A stretch of 64,000 nucleotides of DNA from Prochlorococcus sp. AG-442-M23 (GCA_003209655.1 QCPW01000001.1:434001-498000); one strand, 5' to 3'; shown: positions 9,284-18,299, counted from the stretch's first letter. Numbers and translations are program-made. Notes: a model not told the origin generated them from the sequence alone.

Positions 9284-9841
9284 ATGGAAGAATCCATTAT
9301 CGAAAAAACAGTTCATACTATCAAGGGCAGAAGCATATTTTTAATAGGAATGATGGGTTCTGGCAAGTCACAAACTGGGTTGAAGCTGGCTGAATTATTG
9401 AAGTATAAATATATTGATTTAGATTCATTAATAGAGAAGTTGGCAAAAAAATCTATCAATCAAATTTTTAATGATGAAGGAGAAGATAATTTCCGTGAAT
9501 TAGAAGCAAACTGCCTCAAAGAAACTATTAAAATTCCTTCATTAGTAATCTCAACTGGGGGAGGAATAGTTACCAAATCAGAAAACTGGGGAATCTTAAG
9601 ACAAGGAATAATTGCTTGGATAGATCTCGACAAAGATATAGCAATTGAAAGATTGAAAAATGAAATTGAAAACAGGCCACTACTTCAGGGAAAGAATCTT
9701 AATGATTTATATATGAGCATTTTTCAATCTAGAGAAAATTTGTATTCTAAAGCAGATTTAAGAATTCAGGTAAAAAGGGAAAATATTGAAGAAGTTGCTA
9801 TGAAAATAATCAATGCAATTCATAAAGAAATAATTAGTTAA
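9284..9841 (+). CDS. aroK: Shikimate kinase
   Basis: A 185-aa P-loop kinase that phosphorylates shikimate at the 3-hydroxyl in the chorismate pathway. The Walker A motif GMMGSGKSQTG lies at about residues 22-32. The shikimate-binding D-x-D (YIDLDSLIE), the FRELE segment, the glycine-rich STGGGIV and the lid ENRPLLQG all follow in order. Length is normal for the family. It reads away from the PTPS gene, with a 50-bp gap that must hold both promoters. Its last 4 bp overlap the convergent crr7 gene. Confidence 0.93.
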   Translation: MEESIIEKTVHTIKGRSIFLIGMMGSGKSQTGLKLAELLKYKYIDLDSLIEKLAKKSINQIFNDEGEDNFRELEANCLKETIKIPSLVISTGGGIVTKSENWGILRQGIIAWIDLDKDIAIERLKNEIENRPLLQGKNLNDLYMSIFQSRENLYSKADLRIQVKRENIEEVAMKIINAIHKEIIS

Positions 9842-10095
9842 TCTGGTTCAATTCTTACAGCAAACCATTTGATAACGTATCCTAATTTTATTTCTAATTC
9901 ATAAGTACTTTCTAACAAGTCTTCAAAAAAATCTTCTTTGGAATAATCTAGATTTTGATATATTGTTGAAGATTCAACCTTTGTGATCCAATTCTTTAAC
10001 CATATTATTGCTTCTTTTTTTGTTACTATTTTTTCCTTTGAATCTGGCTCTAATAAAACAAAATGATCTGCAGATCTTATTAATGGATTTGACAT
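9838..10095 (-). CDS. CRR7-type protein (chlororespiratory reduction 7, NDH-1 biogenesis)
   Basis: An 85-aa soluble protein. The N-terminus SNPLIRSADHFVLLEP and the C-terminal GYVIKWFAVRIEP resemble the CRR7 family of cyanobacteria and plants. In chloroplasts CRR7 is required for assembly or stability of the NDH-1 complex. The match of the first residues to the family supports the ATG at 10095. That start overlaps by two bases the ATG of the divergent gene at 10094, and the 3' end overlaps aroK by 4 bp, so this gene has no intergenic DNA of its own on either side. NdhO and NdhM are elsewhere in the window. Confidence 0.75.
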   Translation of the reverse strand: MSNPLIRSADHFVLLEPDSKEKIVTKKEAIIWLKNWITKVESSTIYQNLDYSKEDFFEDLLESTYELEIKLGYVIKWFAVRIEPD

Positions 10096-10804
10096 GATAA
10101 AAAGTTTTTTTTGCTTAGTTCTTTATCTAATTATTCAAATGCTTACTATGAACAATGCATTTGCTTTAGGCGAATTAAATGTAAGAGAATTTTTGGATAA
10201 TAGAGAAAATTTATGGCCAGAATTATTTTTGCCAAATTTTCAGCTTTCTGATACCTCAAAAGATTTAGTTTATCCTAATTGGTTTGAAGGTAATTGGCTT
10301 GTTACTTCTCAAGATTTAATAAATGAATCAGAAGAACCTGTTGTTTATGAAGTAAATTTTTACAGGAATAATTTAAATGAAATTGTTGGTAATCGTTCAA
10401 AAAATGCTCAGTCTATTGGAAAGGCAATCTTTGGTGACAAATTGATAAAAGTAGTTAATGATCCACAATCTTTTAATAGTCAAATTACTTATTTAAAAGA
10501 TGATTTCTATATTGATTCAAGAATTACAGGAAGAACTCAAATTCAAGATAATGATATTTTTTTTGCGGACGAATTAGTAATTCAAACTGCTCATAAACCA
10601 GGTGCTTCAAGAGTTAATCAGGTGGAAGCCATAAGCAAATTTAAAAAATGTGATGAGATTAATTCAGAATCTAAAGATAATGAAAAAAAGGATATATGCG
10701 GTTTTCAATATATTGCTTCATATGGATCGAAAGTGGGTGATCCTTCAGTTCATGCAGTAAAAACTAATAAATACAAATTGACTTTTAAATTTATTGGGAA
10801 TTAG
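10094..10804 (+). CDS. Exported conserved cyanobacterial protein (DUF6816-like)
   Basis: A 236-aa protein whose first 25 residues form a typical signal peptide: a basic start, a hydrophobic core CLVLYLIIQML, and an Ala-x-Ala-like end NNAFALG. The mature part begins with a conserved-looking LWPELFLPNFQL and a WFEGNWLVTSQDL strand resembling the lipocalin-like opening of plastid-lumen proteins. It continues as a beta-rich domain. I believe it belongs to the DUF6816 family, but this is from memory of the pattern. Likely location is thylakoid lumen or periplasm. The ATG overlaps the divergent crr7 start, and no later Met would keep the signal peptide. It converges with the GST gene with a 14-bp overlap. 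Confidence 0.6.
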   Translation: MIKSFFCLVLYLIIQMLTMNNAFALGELNVREFLDNRENLWPELFLPNFQLSDTSKDLVYPNWFEGNWLVTSQDLINESEEPVVYEVNFYRNNLNEIVGNRSKNAQSIGKAIFGDKLIKVVNDPQSFNSQITYLKDDFYIDSRITGRTQIQDNDIFFADELVIQTAHKPGASRVNQVEAISKFKKCDEINSESKDNEKKDICGFQYIASYGSKVGDPSVHAVKTNKYKLTFKFIGN

Positions 10805-11516
10805 CACTAAAAATATATTCTTCTAAATTATTTCTCCATATAAATAGATTTTCTAGGTAAGGGTTGTTTATAAATTCTTGGCAACCTTCCCCAGAAAGAA
10901 TAGGCCCTGAAGACTTTGGAAACTTAAGAAGAGACAATTGTGCAGCAATTGCAATATCAGCTATTGTTAAATTATCACCTATTAGATATTTTTTATTAAT
11001 TAATGCTTTTGATAAAGACTCTAATATTTTTTGCAGTTCTAAATTATCTTTAGAAGATAAAACCACATTAGATATTTTACTAAGATTTTTAAAAGGTAAT
11101 TTATCAACTAATCCTTTCACTGAGTTTGGTATCTCGTCTGGAAGTAAAGCACTGCGTAGTTGTGGATTCTCTATTGCAGATTTAATTAGAGCTTTTCTAC
11201 AAGTTGATGCCATCGTAGTATCAGCCCAATCTTCTATTAATTTGCATTGGGCAAACAATAAAGAATCCTCAGGGAAAAGTGGATTTTTATCATTTTTTTT
11301 ATTTATATATTCGCATATAATTGAAGAGTCACTAATAATTTGATCATTATCATCAACAATAATAGGTACTTGTTTTTGACCAGATATTTTGAAGATTTCA
11401 AATTGCCCAATGCCTGGGGTAACTTCTTCAACCCTATATTGTAACTTCTTAGCTTGAAGCGCCATTCTTGTCTTAAGGCAAAAAGCACTATGTCTAAATT
11501 GATATAATGTAATCAT
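10791..11516 (-). CDS. Glutathione S-transferase family protein
   Basis: A 241-aa protein with a thioredoxin-fold N-terminal domain (about residues 1-78) starting ITLYQFRHSAFCLKTRMAL. It contains the cis-proline strand KQVPIIVDDND and the glutathione-gamma-glutamyl-binding SDSSIICEYI. The alpha-helical C-terminal domain (about 85-230) has the N-capping-box-like segment LTIADIAIAAQLS. The position usually filled by catalytic Ser/Cys/Tyr has SAFC, so the substrate class is unclear. It is convergent with the exported protein before it and divergent from the DUF751 gene after it. Confidence 0.85.
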   Translation of the reverse strand: MITLYQFRHSAFCLKTRMALQAKKLQYRVEEVTPGIGQFEIFKISGQKQVPIIVDDNDQIISDSSIICEYINKKNDKNPLFPEDSLLFAQCKLIEDWADTTMASTCRKALIKSAIENPQLRSALLPDEIPNSVKGLVDKLPFKNLSKISNVVLSSKDNLELQKILESLSKALINKKYLIGDNLTIADIAIAAQLSLLKFPKSSGPILSGEGCQEFINNPYLENLFIWRNNLEEYIFSANSQ

Positions 11517-11570
11517 GCTGTTTAATGTTTGTTAAAACTTAGCTAAAAAAGTAATCTAATTGTGGTGCTA

Positions 11571-11780
11571 ATGGGCGAATTCTTCTCAAATGTTGCAAGA
11601 TATCCTAAGTATTTAATTTCTATTATTGCAGGAGGTTTAGTTGCATTACTCGAACCTTTGTTTAAAAATAAATCAAACCCATTAACCTTAGTTGGTTTGA
11701 TATCTTCGGTAATAAGTGCTTTCATAACAGTTTATTTTGTACTACAAGCAATGACAAATCCCATTAACTTAAAACTATAA
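11571..11780 (+). CDS. DUF751/Ycf33-like small membrane protein
   Basis: I place the start at the ATG at 11571 (69 aa), since MGEFFSNVARYPKYLIS fits the family opening better than an upstream GTG at 11562. Two hydrophobic segments (about residues 14-30 and 42-62) flank a short loop LFKNKSNPL. Related proteins in cyanobacteria and algal plastids (Ycf33/DUF751) are small membrane proteins of unsettled function. The stop codon shares its last base with the ATG of rbfA (TAATG), indicating a DUF751-rbfA-hemD operon. Confidence 0.72.
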   Translation: MGEFFSNVARYPKYLISIIAGGLVALLEPLFKNKSNPLTLVGLISSVISAFITVYFVLQAMTNPINLKL

Positions 11781-12178
11781 TGCCTAATAATTACCGGATT
11801 GCAAAAGTTTCATCACTGCTGAAAAAAGAGATAACTCTTATTGTCCAGAATGATTTGGAAAATGATTTATTGAGGAGTAATTTTATTAATATTTCAAAAA
11901 TCGATTTAACAAGAGATTTACAATTTTGCAAGATTTACGTAACTTCAACTGCTGAAGAGGGAATAAGAAAAGAAATTATTGATAATTTAAATCTCGCAAA
12001 AAACTTTATAAGACATACTTTAGGTAAACGAATAGAGATGAGAAGAGTACCCGAAATGACTTTCAAAGACGATACAGTGTTGGAAAAAGGGTTGTCAGTA
12101 CTTAAGCTACTTGAGGAATTGAAAAATCAAAATCAAAATAAAGATTTAAAAGTCGAGAAAAATAATGACAATAGTTGA
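11780..12178 (+). CDS. rbfA: Ribosome-binding factor A
   Basis: A 132-aa KH-fold protein that binds the 30S subunit and assists late maturation of 16S rRNA, especially in the cold. The opening RIAKVSSLLKKEITLIVQNDL, the central SKIDLTRDLQFCKIYVTS and the segment FIRHTLGKRIEMRRVPEMTF(K) are classic RbfA features. The last 20 residues are a charged tail. It starts one base before the end of the DUF751 gene and overlaps hemD by 14 bp, so the three genes are almost certainly one transcript. Confidence 0.92.
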   Translation: MPNNYRIAKVSSLLKKEITLIVQNDLENDLLRSNFINISKIDLTRDLQFCKIYVTSTAEEGIRKEIIDNLNLAKNFIRHTLGKRIEMRRVPEMTFKDDTVLEKGLSVLKLLEELKNQNQNKDLKVEKNNDNS

Positions 12179-12962
12179 TCTTCCTTTATATCAAAAAAAT
12201 ATAATTATTACTCGATCAAAAGATAAGATATCGGATGTAAAAAAATTATTCACCCATAAAGGAGCACAAATATTTGATTTTCCAGCCATTGATGTCGGAT
12301 ATCCAGATGATCTAAATCCTCTTGATGATGCCTTATTCGAAATAAATGATTTTCATTGGATTATTTTTTCTAGTAGTAATGCAATAAAATTTGTAGATGA
12401 GAGATTAAGAAATTTAAATACTTCATTAAAAGATTGTTCTAAGAAAATAAAAATTGCTGTAGTAGGGGAGAAAACTTCTTTAACTCTCTCTGAATTAGGA
12501 ATAGAGGCTGATTTCACGCCTCCTGAATTCGTAGCAGAAAGTTTAATTGAAAATTTTCCGATATCAGGATATGGGCTTAGAGTTTTTTTGCCAAGAGTTC
12601 AAACAGGAGGAAGGAATGTAATTGCTGATGAATTTAGGAATTCTGGTGCACGTGTTGTAGAGGTTGCAGCTTATGAAACAAGATGTCCAGATTCAATTCC
12701 TCGAGAAACAATTAATGCGATCTTAAATAGAAGAGTTGATGCAATGGTTTTTTCAAGTGGTAAAACAGTTTTAAATTCTGCTTTTTTGCTGAAAAAAGAA
12801 TTTGGTGAAGAATGGTTAACATTTCTTGATAATGTAAAGTTCTTAACTATTGGCCCTCAAACCTCAAAAACATGTAAAAAAATTTTTGGCAGAGTAGATA
12901 GTGAGGCTGTTAAATATACCTTTGAAGGCTTGTTGGATGCTGCAATTGATATTTTTAATTAG
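12165..12962 (+). CDS. hemD: Uroporphyrinogen-III synthase
   Basis: A 265-aa HemD protein that cyclises and inverts ring D of hydroxymethylbilane to give uroporphyrinogen III, the branch point for heme, chlorophyll and corrinoids. Visible features include IIITRSKDK at the start, FHWIIFSSSNAIKFV (about residues 63-77), AVVGEKTS, VFLPRVQTGGRNVIADEF, and VDAMVFSSGKTVLN. HemD is poorly conserved, but this strand pattern and length fit. It overlaps rbfA by 14 bp and converges with the SRPBCC gene (8-bp overlap). Confidence 0.88.
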   Translation: MTIVDLPLYQKNIIITRSKDKISDVKKLFTHKGAQIFDFPAIDVGYPDDLNPLDDALFEINDFHWIIFSSSNAIKFVDERLRNLNTSLKDCSKKIKIAVVGEKTSLTLSELGIEADFTPPEFVAESLIENFPISGYGLRVFLPRVQTGGRNVIADEFRNSGARVVEVAAYETRCPDSIPRETINAILNRRVDAMVFSSGKTVLNSAFLLKKEFGEEWLTFLDNVKFLTIGPQTSKTCKKIFGRVDSEAVKYTFEGLLDAAIDIFN

Positions 12963-13425
12963 ATAATTCATGTTTGTAATTTTTTTCTACCAAGTCTCGA
13001 AACCTATCAATATTTGCTTGTAATTCATTAGTTACCATTTTACCCAATATCTTTTCTTCCATAAGTCGAGCAATCATTTTTGGTAATTCATAGGTAATAG
13101 CTAAGGTTACTGACGTTGATTGGTCTCCTTTTGATTCAAAAACGACAGATCCTCGAGTTGGTAATCCTCCTATAGATTCCCATTTCAATTTGCTCCTTTC
13201 AATCCTTTCTGTAATCTGTGCTTTCCATTTAAATTTGAATCCATTAGCCGCTAAAGTCCATTCAGTCAAATCAGGTAAGGTAGATGTTTCTTGATCAACT
13301 GTTTTCACTGATTCAATCCAACTCATCCATAGAGACATAGAATCCAAATCACTCCACGTGTTCCAAACGTTATCTAGTGGAGCATTTACAATTGTAATTA
13401 CTTCATGTTTAAGCCAAGTACCCAT
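12955..13425 (-). CDS. SRPBCC-fold (START/coenzyme-Q-binding-like) protein next to crtQ
   Basis: A 156-aa protein with the SRPBCC lipid-binding fold. A first strand, HEVITIVNAPLDNVWNTWSDLDSM, leads to a central WKAQITERIERSKLKWESIGG and a final long helix. Relatives act as polyketide cyclases or carry hydrophobic ligands. It begins 2 bp after the stop of crtQ on the same strand, so it is surely cotranscribed with the carotene desaturase. A role in handling carotenoid or quinone is reasonable, but inferred from position only. No signal peptide is seen. Confidence 0.78.
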   Translation of the reverse strand: MGTWLKHEVITIVNAPLDNVWNTWSDLDSMSLWMSWIESVKTVDQETSTLPDLTEWTLAANGFKFKWKAQITERIERSKLKWESIGGLPTRGSVVFESKGDQSTSVTLAITYELPKMIARLMEEKILGKMVTNELQANIDRFRDLVEKNYKHELSN

Positions 13426-13427
13426 TG

Positions 13428-14882
13428 TTAGCTAACCGCAAGATTCTTTGCTAATTTAACTTTCTTATTTAGGATTGCTGCTGCTGCAAGATGACCGCTC
13501 ATAGTAGCTCCCTCCATAGAATCAATATAGTCTTGCTTTGTATAACTACCTGCCATAAAGAAATTTGATATTGAAGTTTTTTGGTTTGGTCTAAAAGGTT
13601 CCATACCTGGTGACTCTCTATAAAGTGATTGTGGCACTTGTACTACGTTACTCCAAAGTAATTTAAGATTTTTCGATGAAGGAAATAGACGACGTACCTC
13701 AGAATCAATCTCTTTGGTTATTCTTTCTGTTGATCTACCCATCCAACGATCCCCAGGAGTTAATACACATTGCAGAAGAGATCCCATGCCCTCCTTCTTG
13801 TAATCTACTGGACTTGCTAGAGCTAAATCTGCAAAACAACTAAAAGATGCATCAGCTGAATATAAAAGATTATCTAAACCTCTAGGAATCTGACTTTTGT
13901 TATCATTCTTTAATTCAGTAACCCAACCATCATATCTTAGTTGTATTGTTGCGACTGCGACTGCTCTTAGTTTTTTTAAACCTTCAAATTCTTTAAATTG
14001 ATACCATTCTTTGGGAACTATTTTTTTAATACCAGGCACATCACAAGCAGCAAGAAATGTATCAGCAAAAATAGCTTTAACCCCTTCTGGAGTCGATATC
14101 TTTAGTTGCTTCACAGAGAATGAAGAGGATTCTTTTTGATAAATAATTTCTTCGACTTTATGATTTAGGTGGATTTTGCAGCCTTTCTTTGAGATGTAAT
14201 CAACTATAGGTTGTGTTAGCCATTTATGAGGGGATCCTTTTAAAAGGTTAAGCTTAGACGCTTCAGTTTTAGAGGCAAACATCATAAAAATAGTTAACAT
14301 GCATCTTGCTGAAATATCTTTACAGTTGATGAAACCTAATGCGTAAGCAATCGGATCCCACATCCTTTCAAGACTTCTTATGCTACCGCCATGATTTAAA
14401 AACCATTCTTTAAAGCTTATTTTATCTAATTCTCTAATTATTCTCATTGCACCCTCATAATCTACTAAACCTCTTACTATTGGGCTAGTTCCTAAAGCTA
14501 ATGCATTTCTTAATTTGTCTACCCAAGTAAGTTGTTCTGTAGTGAAAAAAGCTTTCAGTCCGTTAAAGGGAGCTCCTAAAGCAAATCTAAAATCTAAAGA
14601 TTTTAAATTCCCACCATTATTTATGAATAAATGAGTATGCTCTTTTGGAAGCAAATTATCTAATGCTCCAACTTTTTTCATCAGTTTAAATAAATTTGCA
14701 TAGTTGTAAAAAAATACATGTAATCCCATCTCGATATGATTGCCATCTTTATCCTCCCAACTTCCAACTTTGCCTCCCCAAAATGACCTACTTTCATAAA
14801 TCTCAACTTCATGGCCTTCATCAACTAAATTAACAGCTGCTGTTAAACCAGCTAATCCAGAACCTACTATTGCAATTTTCAC
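13428..14882 (-). CDS. crtQ: Zeta-carotene desaturase
   Basis: A 484-aa plant-type CrtQ/ZDS flavoenzyme that desaturates zeta-carotene to neurosporene and prolycopene at the membrane surface. The FAD-binding motif [13 protein letters not shown] is at about residues 7-19, followed by [16 protein letters not shown] and [13 protein letters not shown]. The C-terminal carotenoid-desaturase signature [20 protein letters not shown] is present near residue 445. [10 protein letters not shown] distinguishes it from the phytoene desaturase at 59791, which has [10 protein letters not shown]. The SRPBCC gene follows by 2 bp. A short divergent region separates it from the HesB gene. Confidence 0.93.
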   Translation of the reverse strand: MKIAIVGSGLAGLTAAVNLVDEGHEVEIYESRSFWGGKVGSWEDKDGNHIEMGLHVFFYNYANLFKLMKKVGALDNLLPKEHTHLFINNGGNLKSLDFRFALGAPFNGLKAFFTTEQLTWVDKLRNALALGTSPIVRGLVDYEGAMRIIRELDKISFKEWFLNHGGSIRSLERMWDPIAYALGFINCKDISARCMLTIFMMFASKTEASKLNLLKGSPHKWLTQPIVDYISKKGCKIHLNHKVEEIIYQKESSSFSVKQLKISTPEGVKAIFADTFLAACDVPGIKKIVPKEWYQFKEFEGLKKLRAVAVATIQLRYDGWVTELKNDNKSQIPRGLDNLLYSADASFSCFADLALASPVDYKKEGMGSLLQCVLTPGDRWMGRSTERITKEIDSEVRRLFPSSKNLKLLWSNVVQVPQSLYRESPGMEPFRPNQKTSISNFFMAGSYTKQDYIDSMEGATMSGHLAAAAILNKKVKLAKNLAVS

Positions 14883-14981
14883 TTTTTTACAAAATTATAA
14901 CAAATCAACTTTCTATATTGTTTGTTCAGTGCATGATGTCTCTGAATTTTTTATAGTGTAAGTAAATGATTTTTTGTATCT

Positions 14982-15374
14982 ATGGAAAATGTAAAAATAG
15001 ATGAAAAAATAAATACCTCAGATAACGGTAAAGGAATCTTAATTACGAATGATGCTATTGAACAAATATCTGTTTTAATGAAGAATCAGACTGATAAAAA
15101 AGCACTTAGAGTTGGTGTGAGATCTGGTGGATGCAGTGGTATGAGTTATACGATGGATTTTATTAGGGGTGATGAAATAAATCCTGATGACAAAGTATAT
15201 GATTATTCATTGATTTCAAAACAAACCTTTAAAGTAGTATGCGACCCGAAAAGCCTGTTGTATATCTACGGAATGCAATTAGATTTTAGTAAGGATTTAA
15301 TTGGAGGAGGTTTTAATTTCGTTAATCCTAATGCTTCTCAAACTTGTGGTTGCGGAAGTTCTTTTGCAGTTTAA
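14982..15374 (+). CDS. A-type iron-sulfur carrier (HesB/IscA/SufA family)
   Basis: A 130-aa protein whose core from about residue 20 shows the three invariant cysteines of the A-type family: GGCSGMSY and, after about 60 residues, TCGCGSSF. These proteins bind and hand over Fe-S clusters or iron during cluster assembly in the cytosol. The 18-residue N-terminal extension is variable. The ATG at 14982 is the first in frame. A TPR gene follows 11 bp after the stop and is probably cotranscribed. Confidence 0.9.
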   Translation: MENVKIDEKINTSDNGKGILITNDAIEQISVLMKNQTDKKALRVGVRSGGCSGMSYTMDFIRGDEINPDDKVYDYSLISKQTFKVVCDPKSLLYIYGMQLDFSKDLIGGGFNFVNPNASQTCGCGSSFAV

Positions 15375-15385
15375 AAAAAATATAT

Positions 15386-15814
15386 ATGACAGATGATATT
15401 AATCCAATTGAATCTGCTTTCAATGCAGCTTTATCAAGATATCAAGATGGTCAAGAGTTGATAGCCATTGCAGAAGATTTTCAAAAAATTATTCAACAAT
15501 TACCTAATCACTTTGCAGCTTGGACTTGCCTGTCTTGGATACAACTTTTATTAAAGAATAATGAGGAGGCATTAGCAGCTGCTAGACATGCGGTTCGATT
15601 AAATCAGCAAGATCCTCAAGCAAGAATGAATTTGTCTTTAGCACTTTTGGCTACAAATAATAAAGGTGTTAGAGAACATGTTGAATTAATTAAAAAAATG
15701 GCAATGATGATGCCTGATGTAAAGAATGATTTAAAGGAGTCTGTTGAAGATGGCTTTAAAAGATATCCAAATTGGCCAGAATTAATCAAAGTAAATAAAT
15801 GGTTGGAATTTTAA
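15386..15814 (+). CDS. Small TPR-repeat protein
   Basis: I start this at the ATG at 15386 (142 aa), 11 bp after the HesB-family stop; the longer open frame would run into that gene. Residues about 15-110 form three TPR-like helix pairs, with typical spacing of small and large residues (for example FAAWTCLSWIQLLLKNNEEALAA and DPQARMNLSLALLAT). The end FKRYPNWPEL is compact and acidic. TPR proteins mediate protein contacts; the partner is unknown. The next gene starts only 1 bp later, so it sits in a HesB-TPR-LpxB-like run. Confidence 0.75.
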   Translation: MTDDINPIESAFNAALSRYQDGQELIAIAEDFQKIIQQLPNHFAAWTCLSWIQLLLKNNEEALAAARHAVRLNQQDPQARMNLSLALLATNNKGVREHVELIKKMAMMMPDVKNDLKESVEDGFKRYPNWPELIKVNKWLEF

Positions 15815-15815
15815 A

Positions 15816-17006
15816 TTGTCCAGAATTTTACTATTAAGTAATGGACATGGGGAAGATTTATCAGGTAGTTTGCTAGCCAAATATTTAGTAAATAAAGGAT
15901 ACCTCGTTGATGCGCTTCCAATCGTAGGTGATGGCGAACATTACAAAAAAATAAATATAAGAATCATTGGTAAAACTAAAAAATTTAAGACTGGTGGTAT
16001 TGGTTACAATTCTCTCAAAGGAAGAATGCTTGAAATATTTGGGGGGCAAATTACTTATTTATTAAAAAAATTATATTTATCTTACAAATTAAGAAATAAA
16101 TATGATTCTTATTTTGTTATTGGAGATATAGTCCCTATTTTTTTTGCATGGTTTGCAAAAAAAGATTTTTTTATATATTTAGTCGCATATTCGAGTCATT
16201 ATGAGGGAAAATTGAAATTACCTTGGCCTTGCAAATATTTTTTAATATCTAAATATGCAAAAAAAATATATGCTCGGGATTTTTTAACAGCAAATGATTT
16301 AACTCAACAATTAAGAAAACGAGTTTCTTTTTTTGGTAATCCATTTATGGACAAATTTTCATTTTTTGAAAATAAATTAAAGACCCTCTCTTTTAATGTT
16401 GGATTATTTCCTGGAAGCAGATTTCCTGAAATTTTAGATAATTTGCAAAAGATTCTAGAAGTTTTAGAGACAATGTCTGGTTTGAAATATTTTGAGAATG
16501 TAAAATTTGATTTCGCCATAGTAAATGCTCTCACACTGGACAAAATTAGGCATATACTAATTCAAAGAAAATGGATTGATAGAGAAAAAACAATAAAAAA
16601 TGGCAGTTTAATATTCAAATATGGATTTATTACAATTAAAATGAATTGGAATAAGTTTGAAGAAATATTGTGGAGAAGTAAGTTTGTTATTAGTATGGCT
16701 GGAACTGCTACAGAGCAAGCCATCGGATTAGCTAAGCCGGTTATTCAAATTGAAGGACAAGGTCCTCAATTCACTAAATCTTTTGCAGAAGCTCAAAGAA
16801 GATTACTTGGTAAATATGTTTTTTGTGCTACTAATTATAAAAATAAGAAAGATCAAATTAATCAGACCATTAATCTTATTCTTAAAGTTATTTATCTTAT
16901 AAAGATAGACAGTAAATTTTTGAGTTCTTGCCTTGAAAATGCAAATCTAAGAATAGGAGACAGTAAAGCATGTACTAAAATAATAGACGATATAGAAACG
17001 TCATGA
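15816..17006 (+). CDS. Lipid-A-disaccharide-synthase-related protein (TIGR03492 type)
   Basis: A 396-aa GT-B-like protein starting at a TTG immediately after the TPR stop. The first strand ILLLSNGHGEDLSG is characteristic of a cyanobacterial/plant family distantly related to LpxB. Later come SYFVIGDIVPIFFAWF, FFGNPFMDKF, GLFPGSRFPEI and, in the nucleotide-binding half, SMAGTATEQAIGLAKPVIQIEGQGPQF (read as two adjacent motifs). True LpxB builds lipid A; cyanobacteria such as Prochlorococcus are thought to lack canonical lipid A, so the acceptor is unknown. The 89-aa membrane protein follows 3 bp later. Confidence 0.8.
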   Translation: MSRILLLSNGHGEDLSGSLLAKYLVNKGYLVDALPIVGDGEHYKKINIRIIGKTKKFKTGGIGYNSLKGRMLEIFGGQITYLLKKLYLSYKLRNKYDSYFVIGDIVPIFFAWFAKKDFFIYLVAYSSHYEGKLKLPWPCKYFLISKYAKKIYARDFLTANDLTQQLRKRVSFFGNPFMDKFSFFENKLKTLSFNVGLFPGSRFPEILDNLQKILEVLETMSGLKYFENVKFDFAIVNALTLDKIRHILIQRKWIDREKTIKNGSLIFKYGFITIKMNWNKFEEILWRSKFVISMAGTATEQAIGLAKPVIQIEGQGPQFTKSFAEAQRRLLGKYVFCATNYKNKKDQINQTINLILKVIYLIKIDSKFLSSCLENANLRIGDSKACTKIIDDIETS

Positions 17007-17009
17007 TAA

Positions 17010-17279
17010 ATGACTAATGAGAACTCAAAAACAAGTTTTAAAGAAATTATTGATAATTTTTTATTGATAAATTTGTTTGTTGTAATTTTTTTTGCAGTAT
17101 TTTTTATTTTTGCAGTCATTATGCAGATAAATGGAATATTTATTTTCCTGAATTTCATTCAGAATATTTGGAATCCTCTTATAGTTCCACTAATCACAAT
17201 TTTAATTGTAAGTTCTTTAGTTAATGGAATTAATTCTTGGTGGAGGCGTAAATGGCTTTCTCAAGAAGAGGATATTTGA
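17010..17279 (+). CDS. Small two-helix membrane protein of unknown function
   Basis: An 89-aa protein with a soluble start of 15 residues, two hydrophobic segments (about residues 18-42 and 55-70), and a basic end NSWWRRKWLSQEED. It starts 3 bp after the LpxB-like gene and likely shares its transcript. I do not recognise a family. Its last 50 bp overlap the 3' end of the convergent TIGR01777 gene, so one of the two C-termini is under double coding constraint. Confidence 0.55.
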   Translation: MTNENSKTSFKEIIDNFLLINLFVVIFFAVFFIFAVIMQINGIFIFLNFIQNIWNPLIVPLITILIVSSLVNGINSWWRRKWLSQEEDI

Positions 17280-18162
17280 ATTTATACATTTTTTCTTTCA
17301 GTTTTATACTCGTTACCTTTTGTCCTTCTAGAACTAATTTGGCACCATCTCCTAATAATAATTTAAGTATTGTTCCAGGTACTGGGACTAAATCTGGTCT
17401 ATTTAAGCATCTCCCTAAAGTCTTAGAGAAATCTTTCATTAATACTGGATCCGGAGCAACTGCATTAAATACCCCAGAAAATTGTTTATCTACTAATGCT
17501 TTAATAATTAATTCACATAAGTCTGTTCTATGAATCCAACTAATCCATTGCTTCCCATCTCCAATTGGACCTCCTAATCCAACTTTAAATACAGGAAGCA
17601 TTTTCCCTAGTGCCCCTCCTTCTGCTTCTATGACTATTCCAATCCTGAAAATTACTAATCTTGAAAAAAAAGGTTTAGCGTTGGCAACTTTCTCCCATTT
17701 TTTGCAGAGGTTAGCTAAAAAATCTTTACCGCCATTACTATTTTCATTAAATTCTTTAGTTAAACTTGTCCCATAAAAACCTATGGCTGAGCCATTTATG
17801 ATTACTTTTGGATTAATTTTGTATTCTTTAAGAGTTTCCATCAAAAACTGAGTTGAATTAATCCTACTTTTTTCAATCTTTTCTTTTTGACTATCAGTCC
17901 ATTTTTTATCTGCTATTGGTTCACCTATTAAATTAATTATCCCTTCAGAATCTTTTAGATTAATTAACAGATTTTCCTCGCCCCAATTTTGTTTTTTTGA
18001 CAGATCCAATTTAAGAAACTTAAATTTCTCAAGTGGAACATTTATTTTCAAATTATTAATATTTTTTCTACTAATAATACAAATTTCATGCCCTTCTTTG
18101 AGCAAAGCTGGGACTAATTCTTTCCCCACAAATCCTGTACATCCAAGTAGCAAAAGACGCAT
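17230..18162 (-). CDS. TIGR01777-family epimerase-like SDR protein
   Basis: A 310-aa extended SDR protein. The NAD-binding start LLLGCTGFVGKELV is at about residues 4-17. Typical family phrases follow: IINLIGEPIADKKWTDSQKEKI (read in parts), NGSAIGFYG, LVIFRIGIV, QWISWIHRTDL and VFNAVAPDPV. The C-terminal DUF1731 segment has PGTILKLLLGDGA. Members (E. coli YfcH, plant GC1/SulA) have no firmly established reaction; the plant and cyanobacterial versions are linked to division or plastid biology. It is convergent with and overlaps the small membrane gene by 50 bp. Confidence 0.88.
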   Translation of the reverse strand: MRLLLLGCTGFVGKELVPALLKEGHEICIISRKNINNLKINVPLEKFKFLKLDLSKKQNWGEENLLINLKDSEGIINLIGEPIADKKWTDSQKEKIEKSRINSTQFLMETLKEYKINPKVIINGSAIGFYGTSLTKEFNENSNGGKDFLANLCKKWEKVANAKPFFSRLVIFRIGIVIEAEGGALGKMLPVFKVGLGGPIGDGKQWISWIHRTDLCELIIKALVDKQFSGVFNAVAPDPVLMKDFSKTLGRCLNRPDLVPVPGTILKLLLGDGAKLVLEGQKVTSIKLKEKMYKFKYPLLEKAIYASTKN

Positions 18163-18299
18163 GTTTTTAGTTAAGTAATCATTTAACGTTATTAAATTTT
18201 TTTATCGATTGTAATTTTTATCATGTAATCAATTTAAAAAAAATAAAGCAAAAAAGTTTTTGTATAATAGATTTGATATTTAATAGAATAAATCTAATT

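Noticed and set aside
10864-11343. 159-codon ORF antisense to the GST gene
   Set aside because: The GST frame has clear thioredoxin-fold and helical motifs; the antisense frame has none.
15344-15385. Upstream extension of the TPR gene
   Set aside because: It is the other-frame reading of the cysteine-rich end of the HesB-family gene; the ATG at 15386 is more natural.
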